Shown here: positions 1 to 10,053 of the stretch, in pieces | How positions within the stretch are numbered: the stretch's first letter is position 1 | Layout of the letters: each line of letters opens with the position of its first letter | Origin: Aliagarivorans taiwanensis DSM 22990 | GTDB lineage: Bacteria > Pseudomonadota > Gammaproteobacteria > Enterobacterales > Celerinatantimonadaceae | DNA: 64,000 nt | Reading direction: 5' to 3' | NCBI RefSeq assembly: GCF_000429505.1 | Contig: NZ_AUBZ01000007.1 | Coordinates: forward strand, 1 to 64,000 | Notes under the pieces: generated by a model | Told to the model about the DNA's origin: nothing | Database searches by the model: none | The model's input: the letters and a program-made list of their open reading frames with translations, nothing else | Translations under genes and position numbers: made by a program

Positions 1-606
1 GTGGTGGTATCGACGGTATCGTCTATCTGCGCGGTTGCGCTTACACCATCGAAATCGACGCTCTCGAAGTTCCCGCCTTGTACATCAGTTACCGTAGCGG
101 TCAGGGAGCTGGCATCGAGGTAGACATCTTCACCATTGGGGTTTTCTACAACCAAGGTTCCTTCGGTTTCGCCCGCAGCAATCTCAATATTGCCAAGGTC
201 TGTCACCACGGTAACGGCGCTCTGTCCGGGATTGCTCAGCGTGGCAGTGAAGGTAATCGTGCCATCAGCTTCAGTAACATCACTGGTGGATAAGCTGACG
301 GTGGTAGTATCAATCGTATCGCCAATCTGAGCGGTCGCGCTGGCAGCGCTGAAGTCGACATTCTCGAAGTTACCACCCTGTACATCGCTTACGGTTGCGG
401 TCAGGGAGCTGCTATCCAGGTAGACATCATCAGTGTTCGGATTATCGACGGTGAGCGAACCACTGGTCTCTCCTGCGGCAATCTCGATGGAGCCTAGATC
501 AGTGACAACGGTGACCGCAGTTTGCCCCGGGTTGCTTAAGGTTGCGGTGAAGATAATAGAGCCATCGTCTTCGGTGACGTCACTGGTGGTTAATGTCAGC
601 GTCGCA
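1..606 (-). repeat. Tandem 300-bp repeats coding adhesin Ig-like domains
   Basis: The motif read as cactggtgg recurs at 281 and 581, and the opening bases of the window match the bases from 301 onward, so the period is exactly 300 bp (100 residues). Two units are visible, the left one cut by the window edge. They differ by scattered substitutions, so they are not an assembly duplication. Confidence 0.9.
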
Positions 607-1124
607 CTTTGACTGGGGGTATCGTCAGCTAGGACGGCTACGTTATCCTGCTGTTGCTGCTCGTCGCTGGCCACCGGGCTGGTATCAAACCCGGCCTCAG
701 CGATGGTTTCAGCACCGGAACGTGAGATGGAGATAAAGCCACCATTGCCCGCACCCGGGCCACCGCCTCCAGCGGCTGGCGCTCCACCGGCAGCGGTCGC
801 TTCAAACAGCTCCGTCGGGTCGACACCTTGCAAAATCGCAGCTTGTAAGGCTTCCACATCCACTTCGTTCTGTGCGGTAAGGGTTTGCCCTGGCTCAGCC
901 ACTCCGTCTCCCGGTAGCTGGGTGACACTCAGCTCACCAAGCTCGTATTGGTCGTCTGAGTAATAAAAACCTATCTGGGTGCCCTCACCTGTGATCAGCA
1001 TCTCCCCTGCGAGCAGTTGATCGCCGGGTTGTAGCTCTCTGAGTGAGCCATCTGGAGCAACCGCAAACGCGGTTCCTTCAATAGAAACAATGATGGCATT
1101 ATTACTGACGATGGACTGTTCCAT
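1..1124 (-). CDS. LapA-like giant adhesin, N-terminal part (gene runs off the left edge)
   Basis: The frame is open from an ATG at 1124 (upstream AAAGGA) through the window edge, so only the first 374 codons are seen. Residues 1-90 look like the periplasmic retention module of type I-secreted adhesins (IVSIEGTAFAV, LQPGDQLLAGE). Next come the typical LQAAILQGVDPTELFEATAAG region and a Gly/Ala-rich linker. T110-A-A-G113 is the classical LapG cleavage motif, with a second Ala-Ala at 117-118. After about residue 170, Ig-like repeats of 100 residues (TSDVTExDG...VTVVTDLG...TATVxDVQGGNFE) begin. Known LapA/BapA relatives anchor cells to surfaces and are released by LapG when c-di-GMP falls. RTX C-terminus and secretion genes would lie to the left. 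Confidence 0.85.
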   Translation of the reverse strand, partial: MEQSIVSNNAIIVSIEGTAFAVAPDGSLRELQPGDQLLAGEMLITGEGTQIGFYYSDDQYELGELSVTQLPGDGVAEPGQTLTAQNEVDVEALQAAILQGVDPTELFEATAAGGAPAAGGGGPGAGNGGFISISRSGAETIAEAGFDTSPVASDEQQQQDNVAVLADDTPSQSATLTLTTSDVTEDDGSIIFTATLSNPGQTAVTVVTDLGSIEIAAGETSGSLTVDNPNTDDVYLDSSSLTATVSDVQGGNFENVDFSAASATAQIGDTIDTTTVSLSTSDVTEADGTITFTATLSNPGQSAVTVVTDLGNIEIAAGETEGTLVVENPNGEDVYLDASSLTATVTDVQGGNFESVDFDGVSATAQIDDTVDTT

Positions 1125-1595
1125 AACACTTTCCTTTGTCCTGCTGCATTCGGCACATACGGCTAGTTATTGCTTAAATTTTAGCTCAGCACCAAAAAAC
1201 GTCCTTGTATCACTTAACAACTCTGTAACTGACCGTTTATCGGCCCCAAAGTCGTTAAGTACAGATATCCGATAACAAATCAAATCCTAACAACATTCAA
1301 TAACATATCAACAACAAATAAAAGTTTTGTGGGACTAACGGCAATAAGGCCGCCAGCATATTCCGGTAGCAAAAAGGGAAAAAGCGCACAGGACGGTGAG
1401 AAATAAGCAAAGATAAGGTGTGCCGCCAAAACGATGGCTAGCAGGCTAATGGGAGTAAAGAAAAGTTCTTCGCAGTGCGCTGCAGTCGCCCACCTTTACT
1501 CGTGGGTACGAAGGCAAGCTAGTAGCAGGTATGAGAAAAGTGGCAGGCACAAAAAAGCCCGCACTCGGCGGGCTCTGTTTACTGAATCCTGTAAA
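1125..1595. other. Intergenic region between adhesin gene and fbaA
   Basis: An AT-rich stretch of 471 bp upstream of the adhesin start. It should hold the adhesin promoter, but no convincing -35/-10 pair stands out. The right end carries the fbaA terminator. No coding frame with a credible ribosome site was found. Confidence 0.5.
1551..1574 (-). terminator. Rho-independent terminator of fbaA
   Basis: On the minus strand AGCCCGC and GCGGGCT pair around a 5-nt loop and are followed by six T, 22 nt after the fbaA stop codon. Confidence 0.9.
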
Positions 1596-2672
1596 TTACA
1601 GTACGTCTACTGCATTCAGGTCAGCGAAGGCTTGCTCCAGGCGAGCAACCATAGAAGCTTGACCAGCACGCAGCCATACGCGTGGGTCGTAGTACTTCTT
1701 GTTAGGCGCGTCGTCACCAGTTGGGTTACCGATTTGGCCTTGCAGGAAGTCACGGTTTTCAGCTTCGTAGCGACGAACACCGTCCCAGTTAGCCCACTGA
1801 GTGTCGGTGTCGATGTTCATTTTGATAACACCGTAGCCGATTGACTCTTGGATCTCTTCTTGAGTAGAACCAGAACCACCGTGGAATACGAAGTTCAGAG
1901 CGTTAGCAGCGATGCCGAATTTCTCTGCACAGTGTGCTTGAGAGTCACGCAGGATGGTTGGAGTCAGAACAACGTTACCTGGCTTGTATACACCGTGTAC
2001 GTTACCGAAAGAAGCAGCGATGGTGAAACGTGGGCTGATAGCGTTCAGTTTCTCGTAAGCGTAAGCTACGTCTTCTGGAGAGGTGTACAGCTCAGACTGA
2101 TCCATATCGGTGTTGTCTACGCCGTCTTCTTCACCACCGGTACAACCCAGTTCGATTTCCAGAGTCATGTTCATCTTAGCCATGCGCTCCAGGTACTGGC
2201 CGCAGATTTCGATGTTTTCTTCCAGAGACTCTTCAGACAGGTCGATCATGTGAGAAGAGAACAGAGGCTTACCAGTTTGCGCGAAGAACTCTTCACCAGC
2301 AGACAGCAGGCCGTCGATCCAAGGCAGCAGTTTCTTAGCAGCGTGGTCAGTGTGCAGGATTACTGGAACACCGTAAGACTCAGCGATAGCGTGAACGTAC
2401 TTAGCACCAGCAACAGCACCTTTAATTTGTGCTTCCTGGCCTTCTAGTTTAAGACCTTTACCAGCGAAGAAAGCAGCACCGCCGTTAGAGAACTGAACTA
2501 CAACTGGCGCTTTAACTTTAGCAGCAGCTTCCAGTACAGAGTTGATAGAATCAGTGTTAACAACGTTAACTGCTGGAAGAGCGAATTTGTTTTCTTTAGC
2601 TACTTCAAATACTTTCTGTACGTCATCACCAGAGATAACACCTGGCTTAACGAAATCAAAGATCTTAGACAT
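1596..2672 (-). CDS. fbaA: Class II fructose-bisphosphate aldolase
   Basis: Zinc-dependent cleavage of fructose-1,6-bisphosphate to glyceraldehyde-3-phosphate and dihydroxyacetone phosphate in glycolysis and gluconeogenesis; cytosolic. The 358 residues match the class II length (E. coli FbaA 359). HTDH at 107-110 holds the catalytic Asp109 and zinc ligand His110. The downstream zinc-site region (LEIELGCTGGEEDGVD) and the phosphate-binding FHGGSGS segment are intact. It is the last gene of the tkt, epd, pgk, fbaA series. A hairpin separates it from pgk, so it may also have its own promoter. Codon use is strongly biased, as expected of a highly expressed gene. Confidence 0.97.
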   Translation of the reverse strand: MSKIFDFVKPGVISGDDVQKVFEVAKENKFALPAVNVVNTDSINSVLEAAAKVKAPVVVQFSNGGAAFFAGKGLKLEGQEAQIKGAVAGAKYVHAIAESYGVPVILHTDHAAKKLLPWIDGLLSAGEEFFAQTGKPLFSSHMIDLSEESLEENIEICGQYLERMAKMNMTLEIELGCTGGEEDGVDNTDMDQSELYTSPEDVAYAYEKLNAISPRFTIAASFGNVHGVYKPGNVVLTPTILRDSQAHCAEKFGIAANALNFVFHGGSGSTQEEIQESIGYGVIKMNIDTDTQWANWDGVRRYEAENRDFLQGQIGNPTGDDAPNKKYYDPRVWLRAGQASMVARLEQAFADLNAVDVL

Positions 2673-2770
2673 GACAATTGTCCTATTACTTAGTTGTCTT
2701 AAATTGAGCGAAACTTACTCGGTTTGCGCTGGGGCGCATTCTATAAAATCTTGCCCGAGCGCACAAATGA

Positions 2771-2792
2771 AAGGCAGGAACTTTCCTGCCTT
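2771..2792 (-). terminator. Hairpin between pgk and fbaA
   Basis: AAGGCAGGA and TCCTGCCTT form a 9-bp stem with a short loop just after the pgk stop. The following T tract is interrupted (TTTCATTTG), so partial read-through into fbaA is likely. Confidence 0.7.
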
Positions 2793-2801
2793 TTACCGTA
2801 A

Positions 2802-3965
2802 TTATGCTTTAGCGCGCTGTTCCAGCATCTCTACAGCAGGTAGTACTTTACCTTCTACAAACTCAAGGAAGGCACCGCCACCGGTTGAGATGTAAGAAAC
2901 GTCTGCTTTGATACCGAACTGGTCGATTGCAGCCAGGGTGTCACCACCGCCAGCAACAGAGAAGCCTTCAGAAGCAGCGATTGCTTCAGAGATACCTTTA
3001 GTACCCGCTTCAAAGTTCTTGAATTCGAATACGCCTACTGGGCCATTCCACAGGATGGTCTTAGCGTTTTTCAGGATCTCAGCCAGCTCAGCAGTTGAAT
3101 CTGGGCCCAGGTCGAAGATCATGTCGTCATCTTGAACGTCAGCAACGTTCTTGATTTCAGCTTCAGCGTTCTCGTCGAATGCTTTGGCACATGCAACGTC
3201 GGTAGCAACAGGAATCGCACACTCTTCCATCAGCTTCTTAGCAGTGTCAACCAGGTCAGCTTCGTACAGAGACTTACCTACGTTGTGGCCAGCAGCAGCG
3301 ATGAAAGTGTTAGCGATACCACCACCTACAACCAGTTGGTCAGCAACTTTAGACAGTGACTCAAGTACAGTCAGCTTGGTAGATACTTTAGAACCACCAA
3401 CGATGGCAACCATTGGACGAGCAGGCTTGTCCATAGCTTTAGCCAGTGCATCCAGCTCGCCAGCTAGCAGAGGGCCAGCACACGCAACAGGTGCGTTCAT
3501 GCCAACGCCGTGGGTAGAGGCTTGAGCGCGGTGAGCAGTACCGAATGCGTCCATTACGAATACGTCACACAGGGCAGCGTATTTCTTAGACAGCGCTTCG
3601 TCGTTCTTCTTCTCGCCTTTGTTGAAGCGAACGTTTTCCAGAACAACCAGCTCACCAGCAGCGATTTCACAACCTTCCAGGTAGTCTTTTTCCAGACGTA
3701 CTGCGCCTTCAAGAGCGTCGGCCAGGTAGTTTACAACAGGAGCCAGAGAGAACTGCTCATCGTACTCACCTTCGGTTGGACGACCCAGGTGAGAAGTTAC
3801 CATTACCTTGGCGCCAGCAGCCAGACAGTGCTTGATGGTAGGTAGCGATGCAAGGATACGTGCATCAGAGGTCACTTTACCTTCTTTAACAGGTACGTTC
3901 AGGTCAGCACGGATCAGAACGCGTTTGCCCGCCAGATCCAGGTCAGTCATTTTGATGATAGACAT
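2802..3965 (-). CDS. pgk: Phosphoglycerate kinase
   Basis: Transfers phosphate from 1,3-bisphosphoglycerate to ADP in glycolysis; cytosolic monomer. The 387 residues equal the E. coli length. The substrate-binding RADLNVPV (19-26) and SHLGRP (58-63) motifs are present in the N-domain, and the nucleotide-binding GGGDT (339-343) with STGGGAFLE follows in the C-domain. The gene lies 58 bp downstream of epd and upstream of fbaA, the order known in enterobacteria and vibrios. No oddities. Confidence 0.97.
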   Translation of the reverse strand: MSIIKMTDLDLAGKRVLIRADLNVPVKEGKVTSDARILASLPTIKHCLAAGAKVMVTSHLGRPTEGEYDEQFSLAPVVNYLADALEGAVRLEKDYLEGCEIAAGELVVLENVRFNKGEKKNDEALSKKYAALCDVFVMDAFGTAHRAQASTHGVGMNAPVACAGPLLAGELDALAKAMDKPARPMVAIVGGSKVSTKLTVLESLSKVADQLVVGGGIANTFIAAAGHNVGKSLYEADLVDTAKKLMEECAIPVATDVACAKAFDENAEAEIKNVADVQDDDMIFDLGPDSTAELAEILKNAKTILWNGPVGVFEFKNFEAGTKGISEAIAASEGFSVAGGGDTLAAIDQFGIKADVSYISTGGGAFLEFVEGKVLPAVEMLEQRAKA

Positions 3966-4023
3966 TATCAGTCCTCTATAGATTTAGGTTCACTTTTATA
4001 GCCAGTCACTCCGTGACCGACCA

Positions 4024-5037
4024 TTAATTCCGTTTCAGCATTAGCTGGGCCGTATCCAACATTCGGTTGGCAAAGCCCCATTCGTTATCACACCAGGCAA
4101 GAATTTTTACCAGATGCGCACCACTCACCCGAGTTTGCGAGCCATCAACAATGCTCGAATGGCTATCGTGGTTGAAGTCAATGGAGACCAGCGGCTCTTC
4201 GGTATAGCTCAAAATTCCGCTCAATTTACCGCAAACCGCCTTCTGGATGGCTTGATTTATATCAGAAACTGTAACTTCTTTACACAGAGTTACACTCAAA
4301 TCCATCGCAGTGACGTTTTGCGTCGGTACCCGTACAGCAATTGCTTCAAACTTGCCTGCAAACTTTGGCAGGATCCGTTGTACGCCCTTAGCCAGCTTGG
4401 TGTCAACCGGGATAATCGATTGTCCTGCAGCGCGGGTTCGGCGTAGGTCGGAGTGATAGGCGTCGATCACTTGTTGATCGTTCATCGATGAATGAATTGT
4501 AGTAATAGTACCACATTCCACCCCAAAGGCTTCATCCAAGACTTGAATCACCGGCACGATACAGTTGGTGGTACACGAGCCGTTGGAGACAATCTTATCG
4601 CCATCCAGCAAAGCCTGATGGTTTACTCCGTACACCACGGTGCGATCCACACAGGGATCGGCGGGGTGAGAGAACAGTACCTTGCCAGCTCCAGCATCAA
4701 GATGCAGCTGGGCATCATCTCGGCTACTGAACTTGCCGGTACATTCCAACACCAAATCAACGCCGAGCTCCTGCCAAGGCAGTTTGCTTGGGTCCGCTTC
4801 ATGGAACAGCTTGATGGCATGACTAGCCACCGTTAGGCCTTGCGGGCCAAGCAGCACATGTTCGGCAAAGGTGCCGTGGGTGGAGTCGTATTTGAGCAGG
4901 TGAGCCATGGCTTTGGGGTCAGCCAATTCGTTGATGGCAACCACTTGCAGCTCTTGGTCGCGGCCCGATTCATAGATGGCCCGCAGGACGCTTCGGCCAA
5001 TTCGGCCAAAACCATTGATCGCGATGCGCTTAGTCAT
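4024..5037 (-). CDS. epd: Erythrose-4-phosphate dehydrogenase
   Basis: NAD-dependent oxidation of erythrose-4-phosphate to 4-phosphoerythronate, the first step of the DXP-dependent pyridoxal phosphate pathway. It is a GapA paralogue of 337 residues. The N-terminal NAD fold begins [10 protein letters not shown] (7-16) and the catalytic Cys155 lies in SNGSCTTNC (151-159). The [19 protein letters not shown] segment and the position between transketolase and pgk favour Epd over glyceraldehyde-3-phosphate dehydrogenase. The start ATG has AAGGAAC upstream. A terminator-like hairpin separates it from tkt. Confidence 0.93.
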   Translation of the reverse strand: MTKRIAINGFGRIGRSVLRAIYESGRDQELQVVAINELADPKAMAHLLKYDSTHGTFAEHVLLGPQGLTVASHAIKLFHEADPSKLPWQELGVDLVLECTGKFSSRDDAQLHLDAGAGKVLFSHPADPCVDRTVVYGVNHQALLDGDKIVSNGSCTTNCIVPVIQVLDEAFGVECGTITTIHSSMNDQQVIDAYHSDLRRTRAAGQSIIPVDTKLAKGVQRILPKFAGKFEAIAVRVPTQNVTAMDLSVTLCKEVTVSDINQAIQKAVCGKLSGILSYTEEPLVSIDFNHDSHSSIVDGSQTRVSGAHLVKILAWCDNEWGFANRMLDTAQLMLKRN

Positions 5038-5046
5038 CTTGTTCCT

Positions 5047-5100
5047 TGTAAAAACCCCCTTATGCCGGTTTGGTCAAACCAAGTGGCACAAGAGGGTTCG
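5047..5100 (-). terminator. Terminator between tkt and epd
   Basis: On the minus strand AACCCTCTTGTGCC pairs imperfectly with GGCATAAGGGGGTT. An inner TTGGTTTGACCAA hairpin sits in the loop and five T follow. It lies between the tkt stop and the epd ribosome site. Confidence 0.65.
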
Positions 5101-5130
5101 TATTACTACTTCTGTTTGCTGAGCGCTAGC

Positions 5131-7125
5131 TTACAGCAGTTCGTTGGCCATGTTCACCAGGTTTTCGGTGGTGAAGCCAAACAGTTTGAACAGCTCGCCA
5201 GCAGGCGCAGACTCACCGAAGGTGGTCATACCCAGTACCTTGCCGTCAAAGCCCACGTACTTGTACCAGAAATCAGCAATACCCGCTTCTACAGCAATAC
5301 GCTTGCGTACCGCATTTGGTAATACTGACTCTTTGTACTCGTCGCTTTGCGCATCGAATACGTCGGTGGCAGGCATAGAGACTACGCGTACCGCTTTACC
5401 TTGTGCGGTCAGCTCGTCGGCAGCAGCCACGGCCAGCTCAACCTCAGAGCCGGTAGCAATCAGGATAAGCTCAGGGGTACCTGCACAGTCTTTCAGTACA
5501 TAACCACCTTTGGCTGCGTTGGCTAGCTGCTCAGCGTCACGCGGCTGAGGCGCCAGGCCTTGGCGAGAGAAGATCAGCGAGGTTGGGCCATCGGTGCGCT
5601 CTACAGCATGACGCCACGCAATCGCCGACTCCACCGAGTCACATGGGCGCCAGGTGCTCATGTTCGGAGTCAGGCGCAAGCTGGCAGTCTGCTCTACCGC
5701 TTGGTGAGTTGGGCCATCTTCGCCCAGACCGATTGAGTCGTGGGTGTAAACGAAAATCGCAGGCTGCTTCATCAGCGCGGCCATACGCAGTGCGTTACGC
5801 GCGTATTCCATAAACATCAGGAAGGTCGCACCGTAAGCCTTGAAGCCACCGTGCAGGGTAATACCGTTCATGATGGCCGACATACCAAACTCACGTACAC
5901 CGTAGTGCAGGTAGTTACCGCTGGCGTCATTGGCTTCAACCGCTTTAGAGCCAGACCACATGGTTAGGTTAGAAGGCGCCAAGTCAGCAGAACCGCCCAA
6001 TAGCTCAGGCAGTTTAGGGCCGAAAGCTTCCAAGGTCTTTTGAGAAGATTGACGGGTAGCAATCTTCTGTTGTGACTCTTGTAGCTCAGCGATGTAGTTG
6101 TCAGCAAACTCAGTCCAGTCGCTTGGCATTTCACCGTTTACGCGACGTTTGAACTCGCTCGCCAGCTCAGGGTATGCAGCTTCGTAGCCGGCGAATAGTT
6201 GGTTCCAGCTAGATTGCGCAGCGCTACCCGCGTCGGCTGCGTTCCACGCATCGTACACATCAGCAGGTACTTCAAACGGACCGTGTTCCCAACCCAGGAA
6301 TTCACGTGCCGCAGTAATTTCGTCATGACCCAGTGGGGCACCGTGACAGTCGTGGCTGCCAGATTTGTTTGGCGAACCGAAACCGATGATGGTTTTACAG
6401 CAGATCAGGGTAGGCTTGCCAGATTCAGCTTGCGCCGCTTCGATAGCTGCGCGGATGGCGTCAGCGTCGTGGCCATCTACGTCAGCAATAACGTGCCAGC
6501 CGTAAGACTCGAAGCGTTTTGGCGTATCGTCGGTGAACCATCCTTCTACTTCACCATCGATAGAGATACCGTTGTCATCCCAGAACGCAATCAGCTTGCC
6601 CAGGCCCAGAGTGCCGGCCAGTGAACACGCTTCGTGAGAGATACCTTCCATCAAACAGCCATCGCCCATAAAGGCGTAGGTGAAGTGATCAACAACCGGG
6701 AAGCCGTCGCGGTTGAACTGTGCTGCCAAGGTTTTCTCAGCGATAGCCATACCTACGGCGTTGGTGATGCCCTGACCGAGTGGGCCGGTAGTGGTTTCAA
6801 CGCCTGGCGCGTAACCATACTCAGGGTGGCCAGGAGTTTTGGAGTGCAATTGACGGAAGTTTTTCAGCTCTTCAATCGGCAGCGCGTAGCCACTTAGGTG
6901 AAGAAGAGAGTAAAGCAACATAGAACCGTGGCCGTTAGACAGAATGAAACGGTCGCGATCGGCCCAGTTAGGGTCAGTCGGGTTATGCTTTAGAAAGTCA
7001 CGCCACAGTACTTCCGCGATATCGGCCATGCCCATAGGTGCTCCTGGGTGACCGGAATTGGCTTGCTGAACAGCATCCATACTTAAAGCGCGTACCGCGT
7101 TAGCGAGATGTCGACGAGAGGTCAT
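5131..7125 (-). CDS. tkt: Transketolase
   Basis: Thiamine-diphosphate enzyme of the non-oxidative pentose phosphate pathway, transferring two-carbon ketol units; it also makes the erythrose-4-phosphate used by the neighbouring epd. The chosen ATG (7123-7125) has GCAGGAG upstream and gives 664 residues starting [17 protein letters not shown], matching the family start; a longer frame upstream is not needed. His26 (SGHPG), His66 (NGHGS) and the ThDP motif GDG(154-156)...N185 are present, followed by the pyrimidine and C-terminal domains. Divergent from the ClC gene. Confidence 0.97.
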   Translation of the reverse strand: MTSRRHLANAVRALSMDAVQQANSGHPGAPMGMADIAEVLWRDFLKHNPTDPNWADRDRFILSNGHGSMLLYSLLHLSGYALPIEELKNFRQLHSKTPGHPEYGYAPGVETTTGPLGQGITNAVGMAIAEKTLAAQFNRDGFPVVDHFTYAFMGDGCLMEGISHEACSLAGTLGLGKLIAFWDDNGISIDGEVEGWFTDDTPKRFESYGWHVIADVDGHDADAIRAAIEAAQAESGKPTLICCKTIIGFGSPNKSGSHDCHGAPLGHDEITAAREFLGWEHGPFEVPADVYDAWNAADAGSAAQSSWNQLFAGYEAAYPELASEFKRRVNGEMPSDWTEFADNYIAELQESQQKIATRQSSQKTLEAFGPKLPELLGGSADLAPSNLTMWSGSKAVEANDASGNYLHYGVREFGMSAIMNGITLHGGFKAYGATFLMFMEYARNALRMAALMKQPAIFVYTHDSIGLGEDGPTHQAVEQTASLRLTPNMSTWRPCDSVESAIAWRHAVERTDGPTSLIFSRQGLAPQPRDAEQLANAAKGGYVLKDCAGTPELILIATGSEVELAVAAADELTAQGKAVRVVSMPATDVFDAQSDEYKESVLPNAVRKRIAVEAGIADFWYKYVGFDGKVLGMTTFGESAPAGELFKLFGFTTENLVNMANELL

Positions 7126-7297
7126 TATGCACTCCTGCTTGTGTGAGTAGTTTGCGATTTCGCGGCGTATTGTCACAAAGACATCTATTCGACTCAATGA
7201 CTTTGAACAGTTATTCTTGCCAGAGCCGCGCTAAATTGTGCGCAGAATATACCTAAATTCATGATAAGCGTTTAAATTTTCGTAAAAATAAAGCGAT

Positions 7298-8593
7298 ATG
7301 AGCATTTTTCCACCAATTAAACCCCAAACCTGGTGGCAGGGCTTTGCACTGCGTCGTCGCCGGTTTGCAGTGAGTCTGTTTATTGGTGTGTTCTCAGGCA
7401 GCTTGTGCCTGCTGTTCTCTTATCTTGCCCATTTGGATATCGATAGTTACTGGCAAAGCCCGTGGCTGGCGGTCATCTTGCCGTGGCTGGCTATCGCGCT
7501 TGTTAGCCTCTGCGAGCGTCTGTTTGCCCGTCATCGCCAAGTGGGATTTGCCCCCGCCATCGCCGCCTATCACTACCACAGTGGCAAGCTGCCACTCGGT
7601 GGTTTGCCCTATCAGTTCGTGGTTGGGCTATTGCTGGTATGGGGAGGGTTTGCCGTAGGCATTGTCGGCCCCAGCTGTTTTATCGCGGCAGCCCTGGCCG
7701 GCCACCTCAGTCGCTTTGGTTTTCTCGGCGAAAAGCACCAACGTCTGAGTGTCGCCTGTGGCACCGCCGCTGCCGTGGCGGCCTTATTCAATGCCCCACT
7801 CGCTGCCACCGTGCTGGCTTATGAGCTGGTAATGCGCCACTTTAACTGGCGCGCCATGGTCTATGTGGGGCTGAGCGCCTATTCCGCTAGTATCCTCTCC
7901 GAGCTGTTTGGGGGCAGCATGCTCAAGGTGACGCTCGGCCCGCAAGACTACAACTGGCCTCAGCTAAGCCAATTTCTGCTCCTTGGCGCGTTTTGCGGCA
8001 TGCTGGCGGTCACCATGGTAGCTGCGGTGCGCTGGGCGCCCAAGTTTCAGCGGCGCTATAGCCTAATCGTGGCCGCTGCGATCACCAGTTTGGCCTGCCT
8101 GTATGAGCCGAGCTGGTTGGGTCTCGATGCCATGACGCCCAACGAAATGCTGACCTGGGAGGTGGGCGTTGATCAGATGTGGATCTGGCTGCTAGCCCGC
8201 TTGGTGTTAACCGCCACCGCCCTGTCGATGCTACTGCCCGGCGGCAGCCTTGGGCCGATGCTGGTCATCGGTGGCATCGCCGGCGCCATCCTTGGCCAGC
8301 TTAACTTAAGCCCCGCCCACGATGTGCTAATTGTGGCAGGTATGGCGGCGATGTTTGGGGCGGTGTTCCGCTGCCCGTGGGCCGCCTTTATGCTGCTCAC
8401 CGAGCAAACCATGCAGCTGAGCATGGTCGCACCCATGCTACTGGCCTGCCTAAGCGCCAGTTTGGTGGCCCAGCATCTGTTCCGCTCGCCCAGCCTTATC
8501 GATGTGCAACTGGAGCGTGCCGGCTATCAAGTGCCACATTGGAAGAACCTGCTGCGCGCTAAGCCCAACCTGCCGCCACCGCCGGCCAGCTAA
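7298..8593 (+). CDS. Divergent ClC-family chloride channel/transporter
   Basis: Polytopic inner-membrane protein of 431 residues with about ten hydrophobic segments. It aligns with ClC proteins: LPYQFVVG then GIVGPSCFI at the GREGP site, FNAPLAATVLAYELV at the FNAPLAG...EE site, and PGGSLGPMLVIGG at the GxFxP site. The gating glutamate (E148 in E. coli ClcA) is Val here. The position of the internal proton glutamate (E203) is Leu. The usual GSGIP filter is replaced by a FAPAI-like segment. A classical 2Cl-/H+ exchanger is therefore unlikely; uncoupled anion conduction is the inference. It has no cytoplasmic CBS domains. Stand-alone gene, divergent from tkt. Confidence 0.8.
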   Translation: MSIFPPIKPQTWWQGFALRRRRFAVSLFIGVFSGSLCLLFSYLAHLDIDSYWQSPWLAVILPWLAIALVSLCERLFARHRQVGFAPAIAAYHYHSGKLPLGGLPYQFVVGLLLVWGGFAVGIVGPSCFIAAALAGHLSRFGFLGEKHQRLSVACGTAAAVAALFNAPLAATVLAYELVMRHFNWRAMVYVGLSAYSASILSELFGGSMLKVTLGPQDYNWPQLSQFLLLGAFCGMLAVTMVAAVRWAPKFQRRYSLIVAAAITSLACLYEPSWLGLDAMTPNEMLTWEVGVDQMWIWLLARLVLTATALSMLLPGGSLGPMLVIGGIAGAILGQLNLSPAHDVLIVAGMAAMFGAVFRCPWAAFMLLTEQTMQLSMVAPMLLACLSASLVAQHLFRSPSLIDVQLERAGYQVPHWKNLLRAKPNLPPPPAS

Positions 8594-8626
8594 GCCAAAC
8601 TTTTCTCAAGACTCATCAAGCTCGAT

Positions 8627-8656
8627 AAGACCCTTATAACTCGAGGGTTTTCTTGT
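8627..8656 (+). terminator. Possible terminator after the ClC gene
   Basis: ACCCT and AGGGT pair around a 9-nt loop and are followed by TTTTCTT, about 40 nt after the stop. The stem is short, so this is tentative. Confidence 0.45.
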
Positions 8657-8759
8657 GTCGCTGCGATATAAAATGCAGCTCAAGAATCGGCGAAAAACTC
8701 TGCAATAAACTAAATTAAGCACTAGCTTTCATCGACGTGCTTCTTTAGAATAGCCGTCC

Positions 8760-8791
8760 AGATGGATTGACATCCATATGTATAGACTTCA
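8760..8791 (+). promoter_or_regulatory. Candidate MetJ operator (four met boxes)
   Basis: Four contiguous 8-mers in register, AGATGGAT, TGACATCC, ATATGTAT and AGACTTCA, match the met-box consensus AGACGTCT at 5, 5, 5 and 6 positions. They end 17 bp before the metK ATG. MetJ with S-adenosylmethionine is known to repress metK in gammaproteobacteria through such tandem boxes. Confidence 0.55.
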
Positions 8792-8808
8792 ACTTGCGAG
8801 ACCAAAAC

Positions 8809-9960
8809 ATGGCAACTCATTTATTCACCTCTGAATCTGTATCAGAGGGACATCCGGATAAAATCGCTGATCAGATCTCTGATGCGGTACTTGATGCAAT
8901 CTTGGAGCAAGATTCTAAGGCTCGCGTAGCTTGTGAGACTTACGTAAAGACCGGCATGGTGATGGTTGGCGGTGAGATTACCACCTCAGCCTGGGTTGAT
9001 ATTGAAGAGTTGGCCCGCAACACTGTTCGCGAAATCGGCTACACCCACTCAGATATGGGCTTCGATGCCGACTCGTGCGCCGTACTCAACGTTGTGGGCA
9101 AGCAAAGCCCAGACATCAACCAAGGTGTTGACCGTGCCGACCCAGCCGCACAAGGCGCCGGTGACCAAGGCCTGATGTTTGGCTACGCCAGCAACGAAAC
9201 CGACGTGCTGATGCCTGCACCAATCACCTACGCCCATCGCCTGGTTCAGCGCCAAGCGGAAGTACGCAAGAGCGGCGAGCTGGACTGGTTGCGCCCAGAT
9301 GCGAAAAGTCAGGTCACCTTTGCCTACGAAAACGGCATCATCACCGGCGTAGATGCAGTGGTACTGTCTACCCAGCACGATGAGTCGATTGGTCAAAAAG
9401 ATCTGGAAGAAGCGGTGATGGAAACCATCATCAAGCCGGTTCTACCAACTGAGTGGCTAAACAAAGACACTAACTTCTTCATCAACCCAACTGGCCGTTT
9501 CGTTATCGGTGGCCCAATGGGTGACTGTGGTCTGACTGGTCGTAAGATCATCGTAGATACCTACGGCGGCATGGCTCGTCACGGTGGCGGTGCATTCTCA
9601 GGTAAAGATCCATCGAAAGTAGACCGCAGTGCGGCTTACGCGGGTCGTTACGTTGCCAAGAACATCGTGGCAGCAGGCCTGGCCGATCGCTGTGAGATTC
9701 AGGTGTCTTACGCCATCGGTGTTGCCGAGCCTACCTCTATCAGCATCGAGACCTTCGGTACCGGTAAACTGGAAGAGAGCAAGCTGATTGAATTGGTACG
9801 TCAGTTCTTCGACCTGCGCCCTTACGGCCTGATCCAAATGCTGGATCTGGAGCGCCCAATCTACCAGCCTACCGCAGCCTACGGTCACTTCGGCCGCGAA
9901 GAGTTCCCTTGGGAGAAGACCGACAAGGCCGACGCCCTGCGCGACGCTGCGGGTCTGTAA
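8809..9960 (+). CDS. metK: S-adenosylmethionine synthetase
   Basis: Forms S-adenosylmethionine from methionine and ATP; cytosolic tetramer. The start at 8809 gives 383 residues beginning [18 protein letters not shown], matching the E. coli protein nearly residue for residue; an upstream in-frame ATG would add an unsupported 14-residue tail. GHPDK (14-18), GAGDQG (116-121) and the P-loop-like GGGAFSGKD are intact. The ribosome site is weak (GCGAG). Monocistronic, with candidate met boxes in front and a strong terminator behind. Confidence 0.98.
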   Translation: MATHLFTSESVSEGHPDKIADQISDAVLDAILEQDSKARVACETYVKTGMVMVGGEITTSAWVDIEELARNTVREIGYTHSDMGFDADSCAVLNVVGKQSPDINQGVDRADPAAQGAGDQGLMFGYASNETDVLMPAPITYAHRLVQRQAEVRKSGELDWLRPDAKSQVTFAYENGIITGVDAVVLSTQHDESIGQKDLEEAVMETIIKPVLPTEWLNKDTNFFINPTGRFVIGGPMGDCGLTGRKIIVDTYGGMARHGGGAFSGKDPSKVDRSAAYAGRYVAKNIVAAGLADRCEIQVSYAIGVAEPTSISIETFGTGKLEESKLIELVRQFFDLRPYGLIQMLDLERPIYQPTAAYGHFGREEFPWEKTDKADALRDAAGL

Positions 9961-10008
9961 TCCGCCTTTGCGCAACAGTGCAGCTCTAGTTTCAAAGAGC
10001 CGGTTAAG

Positions 10009-10040
10009 AAGAGAAGGTTCGCCTTCTCTTTTTTCGTTTT
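10009..10040 (+). terminator. Rho-independent terminator of metK
   Basis: AAGAGAAGG and CCTTCTCTT form a perfect 9-bp stem closed by a TTCG tetraloop and followed by TTTTCGTTTT. Confidence 0.93.
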
Positions 10041-10053
10041 ACGATAAGCACTC

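Noticed and set aside
638-928. 96-codon frame on the minus strand
   Set aside because: It lies in another frame of the adhesin gene, which is open from 1124 to the window edge with a full retention-module sequence.
7126-7197. Longer transketolase N-terminus
   Set aside because: Adds 24 residues not found in the family, while the ATG at 7125 has a strong ribosome site.
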